This document shows positions 53,601 to 60,800 of a stretch of 64,000 nt of DNA, one piece after another. The stretch is from an uncultured Balneola sp. (GTDB lineage Bacteria > Bacteroidota > Rhodothermia > Balneolales > Balneolaceae): NCBI GenBank assembly GCA_913058495.1, contig CAJXQC010000012.1, positions 1 to 64,000 on the forward strand. The letters are read 5' to 3'. The translations under genes and the position numbers were made by a program. The notes beneath the pieces were generated by a model, which saw only the letters and a list, made by a program, of their open reading frames with translations, did not search any database and was not told the origin of the DNA. Each line of letters opens with the position of its first letter. Positions within the stretch are counted from its first letter, which is position 1.

Positions 53601-54592
53601 CCAATAAAGTTTGTGAAGTCTATCTCAAGCGTTGAATTTCCTTCAATCATTACTTCAGTTACATCTGAATCGTCAAAACCGGCAGATAGTGCATCCAGAG
53701 CAATACTGGAATAAGCATTACTGTAAATAGAAATTACATTAGAAGAATCTCTAACCGGTGGTGCCGGAGCAGCAATAGCAGGAGAAGTGATCGCATATGA
53801 AACAGTATATGTAGTTGAATCAGTTTCGTCTTCGGAAATCACTTTTACTGTAGCATCACCCGGAATAGCTGAAGCTTGTGTAATTGTTACTGTGGCATTT
53901 GCGTTTGTAGACGTTGCAGCTGTGATTTGTGGAATAGTTGTAGTACCTGCCACTAATCCGTATTTATAACTTTCTACGCCTGCACTAAAGTTAGCAATAG
54001 TTTCCCCATCAACTTTCAGATCGCTTAATGTAGCGTCACTTTGAGGAGTCGTTGCATTTTTCCAGAAATAAATATTATCAACATAAATAGAATCAGTGCT
54101 ACCGTTTCCGCCGTCAAATTTCAATTCTTTAACTTGAGTTGGGTCACCTGTAATTCCTGAAACTGGAATATCTACACTTATCCAAGTGCGTGCCCCCGTA
54201 TTTGTAATGCTATGAGCTATTTCAGCGCCAGAGCTTATTGCAAATACGTTTGGATTAAAAGTACTGTTTACCCAAATATCAACATGCATAAACTCCATTG
54301 ATGAGATATCCTGAACGGTTCCTAATACGTTACCTTGATAATTAAAATTTGGGTAAGCCAATACAATATTTCCGGTTCCTGGGTCAAAACTGGTGTTTGC
54401 CGTAGAAAAACCGGATTGCCCCCAGTTAGGATTATAGTTGCTTCCTGATACATCAGTATATGCACCGCTGAATATTGAGATCACATTCTCTGAATCTCTA
54501 GCCGGCGGGTCTGTTGCATTATCTGATGGAGCTTGTCCGAAACTGCTTACAGCAGTAAACAGGAAAGCGATTAAAAATGTTAGATGTTTCAT
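50603..54592 (-). CDS. Secreted multimodular carbohydrate-binding-like protein with T9SS sorting domain
   Basis: 1329 residues. Signal peptide 1-20 (cleaved after FGQ). Module A0 (about 30-178), a cadherin-like sandwich (183-268), A1 (277-438), A2 (454-615), B1 (623-763), B2 (769-909), B3 (913-1052), A3 (1067-1229) and the T9SS C-terminal sorting domain (1247-1329, QNYPNPFNPST ... VRKMLLIK). B modules (LLTNGDFE..., ending VVIDNVSL) look like CBM4_9-type carbohydrate-binding domains, often specific for beta-1,3-glucan; A modules (PPVRDSENVISIYS..., ending YVDNIYLYK) are beta-sandwiches of similar design. No catalytic residues were seen. It is last in the glucan operon and probably a surface or released glucan-binding protein. 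ATG 54592 overlaps the GH17 stop (ATGA). Confidence 0.82.
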   Translation of the reverse strand: MKHLTFLIAFLFTAVSSFGQAPSDNATDPPARDSENVISIFSGAYTDVSGSNYNPNWGQSGFSTANTSFDPGTGNIVLAYPNFNYQGNVLGTVQDISSMEFMHVDIWVNSTFNPNVFAISSGAEIAHSITNTGARTWISVDIPVSGITGDPTQVKELKFDGGNGSTDSIYVDNIYFWKNATTPQSDATLSDLKVDGETIANFSAGVESYKYGLVAGTTTIPQITAATSTNANATVTITQASAIPGDATVKVISEDETDSTTYTVSYAITSPAIAAPAPPVRDSSNVISIYSNAYSSIALDALSAGFDDSDVTEVMIEGNSTLEIDFTNFIGIDFSSNKQDASAMTHFHMDFWTSSDDLVGKVFNSKFSQWGGTGGEVSAFELPINTGTTPAIESGQWVSIDVPISDWTNAPQTRDDIAQFLVTSNMDLVYVDNIYLYKEGGSSVGNQPMVAAPAPPVRDSEDVISIYSDVYSNIALDALSAGFDDSDVAEVMIEGNSTLEIDFTNFVGIDFSSNKQDASAMTHFHMDFWTSSSDLTGKVFNSKFSQWGGTGGEVSAFELPINTGTSPAIESGKWISIDVPISDWTNAPQTRDDIAQFLITSNLDTVYVDNVYLYKEEAVVEPGGELLTNGDFESGDDGSWFGNALNIQTEGGNSFNFADVATAGNAFDVNLSQGVAITQGETYILTFDASTSTGNTRSILAGIGLNEGEFTSATETVNLTETNQTFMFELTATGFGSANSRVLFDMGAETGIVVIDNVSLTVKKDEDPTEGLLTNGDFELGDDGSWFGNALNIQTEGGNSFNFADVATAGNAFDVNLSQGVPIIQGQTYVLTFEASTSTGNTRSILAGIGLNEGDFTSATETVNLTETIQTFVLELTATEFGSANSRVLFDMGAETGIVVIDNVTLDVKVDTGGELLTNGDFELGDDGSWFGNAFNIQTEGGNSFNFADVATAGNAFDVNLSNGVAITQDESYILTFEASTSPGNTRSIIAGIGLNEGDFTAAIETVNLTETTQTFILELTATGFGSANSRVLFDMGAETGIVVIDNVSLIVDDGSTADPAPMVAAPAPPQRNAEDVISLYSDAYADIEVDTLSATFDDSFVEQIMIEGDNTLKIDFTNFVGVDFSGDKQDASGMTHFHLDFWTAEEDLIGKVFNLKFSQWGGTDGEVSAFELPLNTGTTPAVESGKWISVDVPISDWTNAPQTRDDIAQFLITSNLDVVYVDNVYLYKGMPVSIENPNDVPATFALNQNYPNPFNPSTNISYSIPETGKVSLEVYNIQGQKVTTLVNEQKSAGSYTVTFDASNLASGVYMYRLVSKNSVQVRKMLLIK
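50906..51394 (-). repeat. Module A3 of the T9SS protein
   Basis: A ~490-base unit encoding the third conserved A module, set apart from A1 and A2 by the B-module block. It is the most diverged of the three at residue level (for example NLKFSQWGGTDGEV against NSKFSQWGGTGGEV). Confidence 0.8.
51437..52726 (-). repeat. Three tandem B modules of the T9SS protein
   Basis: Three in-frame units of about 432-438 bases (51437-51856, 51866-52288, 52304-52726) whose products are nearly identical: GDDGSWFGN, GGNSFNFADVATAGNAFDVN, GNTRSILAGIGLNEG and GSANSRVLFDMGAETGIVV recur in each. The similarity is high enough to suggest recent duplication or gene conversion. Confidence 0.92.
52748..53764 (-). repeat. 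Two tandem A modules of the T9SS protein
   Basis: Units 52748-53233 and 53279-53764, period about 531 bases, encode A2 and A1, which are almost identical (VMIEGNSTLEIDFTNF, FSSNKQDASAMTHFHMDFWT, DWTNAPQTRDDIAQFL). Confidence 0.92.
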
Positions 54593-55608
54593 AATTTTAT
54601 AATTGTTGTTGAGGATTGTATCGTTTTGTTTTTTTTTTTTTGTCTTGTGTTATTTGTTGTTTTAAAGACCATATTTGTTTGTAGATTCTTGCTTTGTAAA
54701 GCGAGCTTCAAAGACCTATCCGACCTAAAAAGCCCCCAGTGCTTTTCAGGTTCAAGTGGATCAGGCGAACCCTTCCATGATTCGTCAAAAGCTTCGAAAT
54801 AGAAAGTGAGTATGTTCTCCTGAATAGCCCACTCATTTAATTTCTCGAAGTAGATCTTCTGGTACATCTCATTCACATTAGCCGGATCGATTCCATTTCC
54901 ATTGGAATGAGTAGTCCAGCCTGCTTCGGTAATTACTACAGGTTTATTCGGATATTTTTTAGCTACTGAGTAGTAGTTCTCTTTAGTGAATTCGAGCGCT
55001 TCATAAATATTCTTGTATTCCCAAACCGGATAAGTATGAATCGAAATGAAATCGACTGAATTACCCAACTCTTCTAATTTTGTTAACCAGGGAGCATAGT
55101 TTTCACAAAAAGTCACCGGTTGAAATGCACTTTCCTGAACTTGCTTTACATAGCTAAGAACTTTGTCCTCAGGGACGTAGTGATCAGTCCAATCTACACA
55201 GGCTTCATTTCCTACTGATAGAGCACAAATTATTTCCGGAAATTTATTTCCTAATTCTATCAGCTTTTCAATTTTCTTTTGATTACTGATCTTATTTTTT
55301 TCTAAACGCGGTTTTGGATAAACACCACCATCCCAAGGGCAATTAAAATTGTTTTTCTCAGCCTCTATATAAGCTCCCAGCATTACCTGAAAATCGAAGC
55401 TTTCATTTTTAATTACTTCTAAAACCGTTTTTGCATGTTGATCACAATCATAAAGCCGAAGATATTTCCAATAACCGTCTAGTAGAATTAAATCTTCTTT
55501 AATCTCCTCATAGCTTGGGGATACCTTTCCCGGTTGTTGCCCATCTCTGAATCCTGAGTAACAAATTGCTTGTCCCGGCTTAATACCTATTTTATGAAAT
55601 GTGTTCAT
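54589..55608 (-). CDS. GH17-family beta-1,3-glucan-active enzyme without signal peptide
   Basis: 339 residues from ATG 55608; a TTG two codons earlier opens the frame but overlaps the previous stop. GH17 folds as a TIM barrel and cleaves or transfers beta-1,3-glucan; the acid is in SVGNEACVDW (Glu 135) and the nucleophile in VVITEAGW (Glu 228). No signal peptide, so it is expected in the cytosol. The last 25 or so residues (NNTRQKKKNKTIQSS...) look like unstructured filler and come from a run of 13 A in the coding strand (54629-54641). The stop overlaps the next start as ATGA; a -1 slip on the A run would read on into that gene. Confidence 0.85.
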   Translation of the reverse strand: MNTFHKIGIKPGQAICYSGFRDGQQPGKVSPSYEEIKEDLILLDGYWKYLRLYDCDQHAKTVLEVIKNESFDFQVMLGAYIEAEKNNFNCPWDGGVYPKPRLEKNKISNQKKIEKLIELGNKFPEIICALSVGNEACVDWTDHYVPEDKVLSYVKQVQESAFQPVTFCENYAPWLTKLEELGNSVDFISIHTYPVWEYKNIYEALEFTKENYYSVAKKYPNKPVVITEAGWTTHSNGNGIDPANVNEMYQKIYFEKLNEWAIQENILTFYFEAFDESWKGSPDPLEPEKHWGLFRSDRSLKLALQSKNLQTNMVFKTTNNTRQKKKNKTIQSSTTIIKL

Positions 55609-55610
55609 GT

Positions 55611-56519
55611 TCAAAATTTCAGTTTTCCGTTTTTATCCCAAACGCCCCAATAAGCTCCAACTTCACCTTCGTCACTCACTTTCCATGATTCATCGAAAGA
55701 CGAGAAGTAAAAAATTTCAATGCCTTCATCATGACACCAGAGGTTGGCGTTAATGAAATACTTCATAGCATGTTCTTTTCCGGGTAATGCCCCTCCTAAA
55801 CCTTCACCTTGACTTGGCCATCCGGTTTCAGTGATAATGATTCTCTTATCATCTCCGGCTGCTTCTTTTGCCTGATAGTACATTTGTCTCATATGCTGAA
55901 AGGAATCTTGAAAACTGGTTCCTTCCCAGTATGGATAGCAGTTGCATAAAATCACATCACACAGATCAGTAATAGCCGGCCTTTCCACGAACTCGTAATA
56001 TGCGTCTACATAGCCAACGGGTATGTCTTTCAACTCACTTTTGACATACTTAATGTATTCAATAAGCTCTTCTTCATTCAGATCGTCTCTGTAAAGTACT
56101 TCATTTCCTACTGCTGCTATATCTACATAGCCCTCTTTCGCAAGTTTGATCAGCCCATCAATCTCTTCTTTATTCTTCTCTTTATCACTGCCCAGCCAGG
56201 CACCAACCAAAGTAGTCATCCCTAATTCTTTAGCCACAACAGGAACAAGCTCATTTCCTTCGGTACACGAAAAAGACCGAATTGACTGTGTATGCGGTTC
56301 CAGCTTAAGCATTCTCCGGTGAATCTGATCTTTTGATATGATATCTCCCGGTTTCTGCCCTTCTTCATACATACTGAAGCAGAACCCATTTATGCCGTCG
56401 CTTAAAACTTCATGGAATAGATGTACAGTCTCGTCACCGGCAAGCTCATCGATATAAGCCAGTTTTGCCACGCTGTCCGATTCTTTAAACTTGAGATATT
56501 TTTCTTTTCTAAATGACAT
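55611..56519 (-). CDS. GH17-family beta-1,3-glucan-active enzyme, compact form, no signal peptide
   Basis: 302 residues. Catalytic residues of GH17 are seen in AAVGNEVLYR (Glu 140) and IIITETGWPS (Glu 231), and the C-terminal YFSSFDESWK is also conserved. No signal peptide or lipobox, so it should act inside the cell on imported oligosaccharides, as a hydrolase or a transglycosylase (some bacterial GH17 make branched products). It is only distantly similar to the GH17 gene that follows 2 bases on. Part of the glucan operon; 24 bases after the transporter gene. Confidence 0.87.
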   Translation of the reverse strand: MSFRKEKYLKFKESDSVAKLAYIDELAGDETVHLFHEVLSDGINGFCFSMYEEGQKPGDIISKDQIHRRMLKLEPHTQSIRSFSCTEGNELVPVVAKELGMTTLVGAWLGSDKEKNKEEIDGLIKLAKEGYVDIAAVGNEVLYRDDLNEEELIEYIKYVKSELKDIPVGYVDAYYEFVERPAITDLCDVILCNCYPYWEGTSFQDSFQHMRQMYYQAKEAAGDDKRIIITETGWPSQGEGLGGALPGKEHAMKYFINANLWCHDEGIEIFYFSSFDESWKVSDEGEVGAYWGVWDKNGKLKF

Positions 56520-56543
56520 GTTTCTTTTACTCTAGATTAATTT

Positions 56544-57974
56544 TTATAGCTCGCCGCGTCTTTCTACCAGTTCATTCTGAATTTCTCTTGCCCTTTTTTC
56601 TGATAAGTCATAGGTCAACATTACCCAAATCGCTAAACCAGCTGTAATTGCAGGTATTGCAATATCAGCTATTCTCAGGTTCGTCAATGTTTCTACAGTT
56701 TGTGTTGCTGAATTCTGATCAAACCCAACCAATTCCAGAACCAACCCACCTAGAACTAATGCAAGGGCTTGTCCAAGCTTTACCATCCACCAATAAATAG
56801 CTCCGAATGTGCCTTCTTTTCTCGGCATTCCATTTTCGAGTTCATCTAAATCACAAACGTCAGCAGTCATACTCATCATGAGTGTGAAAAGCCCTCCAAG
56901 ACCAAAAGCCATAAATGGAATAGGCATAAAAATTAACCATGGATTTTCGGGGCTGAATCCCCACCATTTCAAAATATATCCTACAATAGAAAGTGCTGTA
57001 GAGATTATGAAAGCTTTACGTTTTCCGAATTTATTTGAAATCCAGGAAACTATAGGAATAACCAGGAATGCAGTAGCAACTGCGGTTATAGTAGAGAACC
57101 AAGCAGGCCAGTTCCCTGCCAGTCCGTAATCCCCGTTAAACATATAAAACACTATAATGAAATAGCTAAATGAAGCGACTAACTGAAACCCGTTGAACAC
57201 TAAAAATGTTGCGACGCAAAGCTTTACAAAAGGTTTGTTTTTTGATACTTCAACAATACTTGCAAAAAGATCTTTAAGGTTAGAAAGCGCCGACTTAAAG
57301 TTGATGTCCTTTCGGTTCTCCATATTCGAAGCATCAATTCCCTTACAGAAAATTGCGGGTAATAACCCTAAAGCCAAGCATATTACTCCTACAACTACTG
57401 ATAGTTGTCTCACTCCTACTGCTTGGCTTTCAAATAAATCAGGATCAGCAATTAATACCCAAAACCATGGAACTATCATCCAGGCTATTTGACCTACTGT
57501 TTGAGAAAAAGCCATTAGTCGCGTTCTCTCGTTATAGTCAGATGTCATTTCATAACCGAGACCAATCAACGGAGTTGCAAACATGGTATTCCCGACCAAA
57601 AACACCATAGACATGATCAGGAAATACCAAAAATTGTAAGTTTGAGAATTGGTTTCATCCAACTGCCAGAGCAAGATGAAAAACAGGCCACTCAGTATTG
57701 CACCAACAAAGATGTAAGGTCTTCTACGTCCCCAATCAGATTTAGTGTTATCAGAAATAAAACCCATTATTGGATCTGTAAGCGCATCAAAAATTCTAGG
57801 AAGCCCGCCTAACAAACCAGCCAAGAAAGGATTCATTCCAAATGCTGTAAGCAAGAAAAACATAAATACTCCCAACGCTCCAGGGAGTAAATTGAGAACC
57901 AAATGACCTGCGCCAAATGCAGATTTTTGTAAAAGAGGGACTTTTCCTCTTACTGATGCCTGTTGATTAGCCAT
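56544..57974 (-). CDS. GPH/MFS-family sugar:cation symporter
   Basis: 476 residues, 12 membrane helices. The GPH signature is in PRIFDALTDPIMGFISDNTKSDWGRRRPYIFVGA (about 60-93, the D-P-x-x-G...D...R-R-R-P pattern). These carriers take up glycosides, often di- and oligosaccharides, with Na+ or H+. Here the likely cargo is short beta-1,3-glucan fragments, because all neighbours act on that polymer; that is inference. No SusC/SusD pair is in the visible locus. 18 bases after the GH30 gene. Confidence 0.88.
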   Translation of the reverse strand: MANQQASVRGKVPLLQKSAFGAGHLVLNLLPGALGVFMFFLLTAFGMNPFLAGLLGGLPRIFDALTDPIMGFISDNTKSDWGRRRPYIFVGAILSGLFFILLWQLDETNSQTYNFWYFLIMSMVFLVGNTMFATPLIGLGYEMTSDYNERTRLMAFSQTVGQIAWMIVPWFWVLIADPDLFESQAVGVRQLSVVVGVICLALGLLPAIFCKGIDASNMENRKDINFKSALSNLKDLFASIVEVSKNKPFVKLCVATFLVFNGFQLVASFSYFIIVFYMFNGDYGLAGNWPAWFSTITAVATAFLVIPIVSWISNKFGKRKAFIISTALSIVGYILKWWGFSPENPWLIFMPIPFMAFGLGGLFTLMMSMTADVCDLDELENGMPRKEGTFGAIYWWMVKLGQALALVLGGLVLELVGFDQNSATQTVETLTNLRIADIAIPAITAGLAIWVMLTYDLSEKRAREIQNELVERRGEL

Positions 57975-57992
57975 TAACTTTTGCTCATTTTT

Positions 57993-59477
57993 TTAATTGA
58001 TCACTACCGTTTGTACTGCATTACCACTGATTGCGAACTCTGTTTTCTTTCCTTTCAAATCCAACTGGAAGCTTTTTGCTTCTTCACTCTGGTTTAGAAT
58101 TACTACTACAATTGACTTGTCCGGGTTTTCAACTGCTGTCAATAAAATCTCTTCATCGTCGTGAGAATGACCTATTCTCATTGCGCCTGGTCTTATGTAT
58201 CTGCTGAAGTGAGACATCGTGTAATACAAAGGCGTGAAGTAAACTTCGTCTTGCTCAGGATCAACTATAACCGGAGCCAAACACCAGTTCTTTGCCCAGT
58301 TTGGTCCACCCTGTCTGTCCAGAACCATATTCCAGTCAACCCAACCATCTACCCAATTATTCAAGGTTCCGATCATATCTCTTGCATATCGGTAAACGGG
58401 TACATATTTCGGGTGTAAATATTTTTTGTCTTCCGGAGCCCAGTCCCAACCCCAATCTGTTGCTTCTTTGCTCCAGTACCATTTATCATCTTTCCATACA
58501 GGAACTTCGGCGTCTGCGGTTGCTTCGGTTTGAATCAGATATTTATCCGGCGCGGCATTGTGTGCATATTGAAGAGCTTCCGGAAAAACGTCGTATGTAC
58601 TTCCATACCAATGCACCGCAGCTCCATCGAAATATTTTTTTGCTTCTTCATCTCCGTACATAGCATCGATCCACTCGATCATTTCGGAATCACGATTTTG
58701 ATCGTATCCCAACAGAACAACGTCTTGCGCATCTTTTTCTAACTGTGGCCCCAAATGGTTGATAACAAACTCATTCATTTCCTCAGGAGAAAAATGCATA
58801 CTCTCCCAGTTACTGTCGTTGCCAAGTGGTTCATTTTCTACGGTAATTCCCCAGATGTCAATTCCTTCCTGTTTGTAAGCATCTAAGTATTTTGAGAAAA
58901 ACAGCGCCCATGTATCATAATATTTTGGAAGCAGCTTTCCGCCTTTCCAGTCGTTATTGTCTTTCATCCATGGTGGAGCAGTCCATGGCGATGAAATGAT
59001 CTTAAATCCATCTTTTGACACTTCCATTGCATCTTTGATCATCGGAATGATATCATCCCGGTCTTCTTCGATAGAAAAATTCTCCAGCTCCATATCATTC
59101 TTTACAGGCGCATAAGAATAATTACCCAAAGAGAAATCGCTCGAATTGATATGAGTCCGTGTTAATGAATATTTTGCGCCGGATTCTCCGAAATAAGCTT
59201 CAATGATCTTATCTCTGTTTTCCTGACTTAACTCATTTAACAAATAGGCCGAAGCCTCTGTGAAAGAACCTCCGAAGCCCGTGATCTTCTGAAATGTTTG
59301 TTCAGGATTGATAGAAATGTTCACAACTTTATCTGCTTCAGGAAAACTATCTAACTTGGTTAAGCTGTTCCCTTCTTTCGATGTTTCATATACTTCAATG
59401 TCCATAGTTTCAGTATTTGAGCAGCTTAAAGTGATCATTAAAAAAAGCAGGAATATGTAATGTGTTATTTCTTTCAT
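57993..59477 (-). CDS. GH30-family glucanase lipoprotein
   Basis: 494 residues with a lipoprotein signal (FLMITLSCS, Cys 19), so it is anchored outside. A GH30 barrel with the flanking beta domain: KITGFGGSFTEASAYLLNEL opens it, the acid is in TVENEP (Glu 216) and the nucleophile in LIQTEAT (Glu 318). GH30 members cut beta-1,6-glucan, glucosylceramide or related bonds; with GH17 genes beside it, removal of beta-1,6 branches from laminarin is the natural reading. 9 bases downstream of the GH17 lipoprotein gene. Confidence 0.9.
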   Translation of the reverse strand: MKEITHYIFLLFLMITLSCSNTETMDIEVYETSKEGNSLTKLDSFPEADKVVNISINPEQTFQKITGFGGSFTEASAYLLNELSQENRDKIIEAYFGESGAKYSLTRTHINSSDFSLGNYSYAPVKNDMELENFSIEEDRDDIIPMIKDAMEVSKDGFKIISSPWTAPPWMKDNNDWKGGKLLPKYYDTWALFFSKYLDAYKQEGIDIWGITVENEPLGNDSNWESMHFSPEEMNEFVINHLGPQLEKDAQDVVLLGYDQNRDSEMIEWIDAMYGDEEAKKYFDGAAVHWYGSTYDVFPEALQYAHNAAPDKYLIQTEATADAEVPVWKDDKWYWSKEATDWGWDWAPEDKKYLHPKYVPVYRYARDMIGTLNNWVDGWVDWNMVLDRQGGPNWAKNWCLAPVIVDPEQDEVYFTPLYYTMSHFSRYIRPGAMRIGHSHDDEEILLTAVENPDKSIVVVILNQSEEAKSFQLDLKGKKTEFAISGNAVQTVVIN

Positions 59478-59486
59478 ATTTCAGTT

Positions 59487-60770
59487 CTACTGATTTTTCT
59501 TAGCTTGAATTTCTGCATTGGTTCGCGGCACTTTTACAGTTTTCATCAGCTCCTCGACATCCCCACCAAATGTTTTTGTGACTGGCTTTCCGTCTCTGGT
59601 CAATCCTTCAAAAACACCTGCATCCACCATTTCCCAAAGAGGATACTTTGCTTCTGATTGGAGGTTTATTAATCCAAAATGATTTTCTGACCCTAGTTGA
59701 TTTTCAGCATCTTTCCACTTCTCATCAAAAGCCTCGAAATAGAACACAGAAACTTTATTCTCTTCTGACCAATCTCTGATCAGATCGTGATATCTGCCCA
59801 TTTTAAATTCGTCTGTAGCTTTGGATCCGTTATCTCCATAAAAACCATTCGATATGGTTGCCCATCCTGTTTCTCCAATATGAACAGGTTTGTTGACTCC
59901 GATGCTTTCCATGTAATCAACTACGCTTTGATACTGAGATGTGGCATAGTTCAATGATCGTTGCATTGCGGCTTCGATCTTTTCTTCATCAGAAAGATTT
60001 AGTTCATTATCTCTCACGCCCCAAAAATCCGGATTGTAGTGAGTGTCATGCATCGGATAAGTGTGCATGGAAATGTAATCTACTGATCTGATCAGCTCAT
60101 TCAGATCTTCTTTATGGTATTCTTCACCGCCACCGCCCCATGAAGCGAAATTATCTGAACTTGTGATCCACAGATCTTTTGGTAGTTTTCCTTCTTTCTT
60201 TAAATTTTGAAGATGGCTTACCCAGTGCAAAATAATTCCCGGTTCAACCCAATACTCTTCCTGCCAGTGAACCATTGCTTCATTCCCAACTGCTATAATC
60301 TTAACGATGTCAGGATATTTAACAGCTAAATTAACAGCCCTTTCAATTTCTTTGACATTTCTCGGGCTGTCTTCATTACGAATTCTATCAGGTTTTTCAG
60401 TCCAGGCATTTTTTGCATCGATCCAGGCTCCCATCATCACATACATTTCAAATTCGGGATCTTCTTTTTTCAGCTCAGAAATTGCCTCCAACAATCTGGG
60501 AACAGCATCCAGATATACGTTGTAAGTTCTAACGATCTTGATGCCCATTGCTTCCAGCAAAAGCATATCCTCTTTTAATTCTTTTATTGCAGGAACTATA
60601 TCTCTGGAAAGTTCTCTGTAGCCACTGTATGAAATTGCCTGGTATTCCGGATTTCTCAGAATCTCTTTTGCTGAAATGTTTTTTGAACTCATTTTTTTAT
60701 CCGTTCTATTACCGCAAGCCATCAAAAGCGTAGAAGCCAAAAGTGTAATTACAGTTAATAGTTTTGTCAT
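59487..60770 (-). CDS. GH17-family lipoprotein
   Basis: 427 residues. Lipoprotein signal with LLMAC (Cys 19), then a GH17 barrel: acid in AVGNEAMVHW (Glu 164), nucleophile in HIGETGWATI (Glu 300), and FYFEAFDEKWKD before a C-terminal tail. It should sit on the cell surface or in the periplasm and attack beta-1,3-glucan before uptake. It is the only one of the three GH17 enzymes here with an export signal. 30 bases after the large phosphorylase-like gene. Confidence 0.88.
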   Translation of the reverse strand: MTKLLTVITLLASTLLMACGNRTDKKMSSKNISAKEILRNPEYQAISYSGYRELSRDIVPAIKELKEDMLLLEAMGIKIVRTYNVYLDAVPRLLEAISELKKEDPEFEMYVMMGAWIDAKNAWTEKPDRIRNEDSPRNVKEIERAVNLAVKYPDIVKIIAVGNEAMVHWQEEYWVEPGIILHWVSHLQNLKKEGKLPKDLWITSSDNFASWGGGGEEYHKEDLNELIRSVDYISMHTYPMHDTHYNPDFWGVRDNELNLSDEEKIEAAMQRSLNYATSQYQSVVDYMESIGVNKPVHIGETGWATISNGFYGDNGSKATDEFKMGRYHDLIRDWSEENKVSVFYFEAFDEKWKDAENQLGSENHFGLINLQSEAKYPLWEMVDAGVFEGLTRDGKPVTKTFGGDVEELMKTVKVPRTNAEIQAKKNQ

Positions 60771-60800
60771 TTGTTTACGGTTATTATTTCTGAGTGTGGT

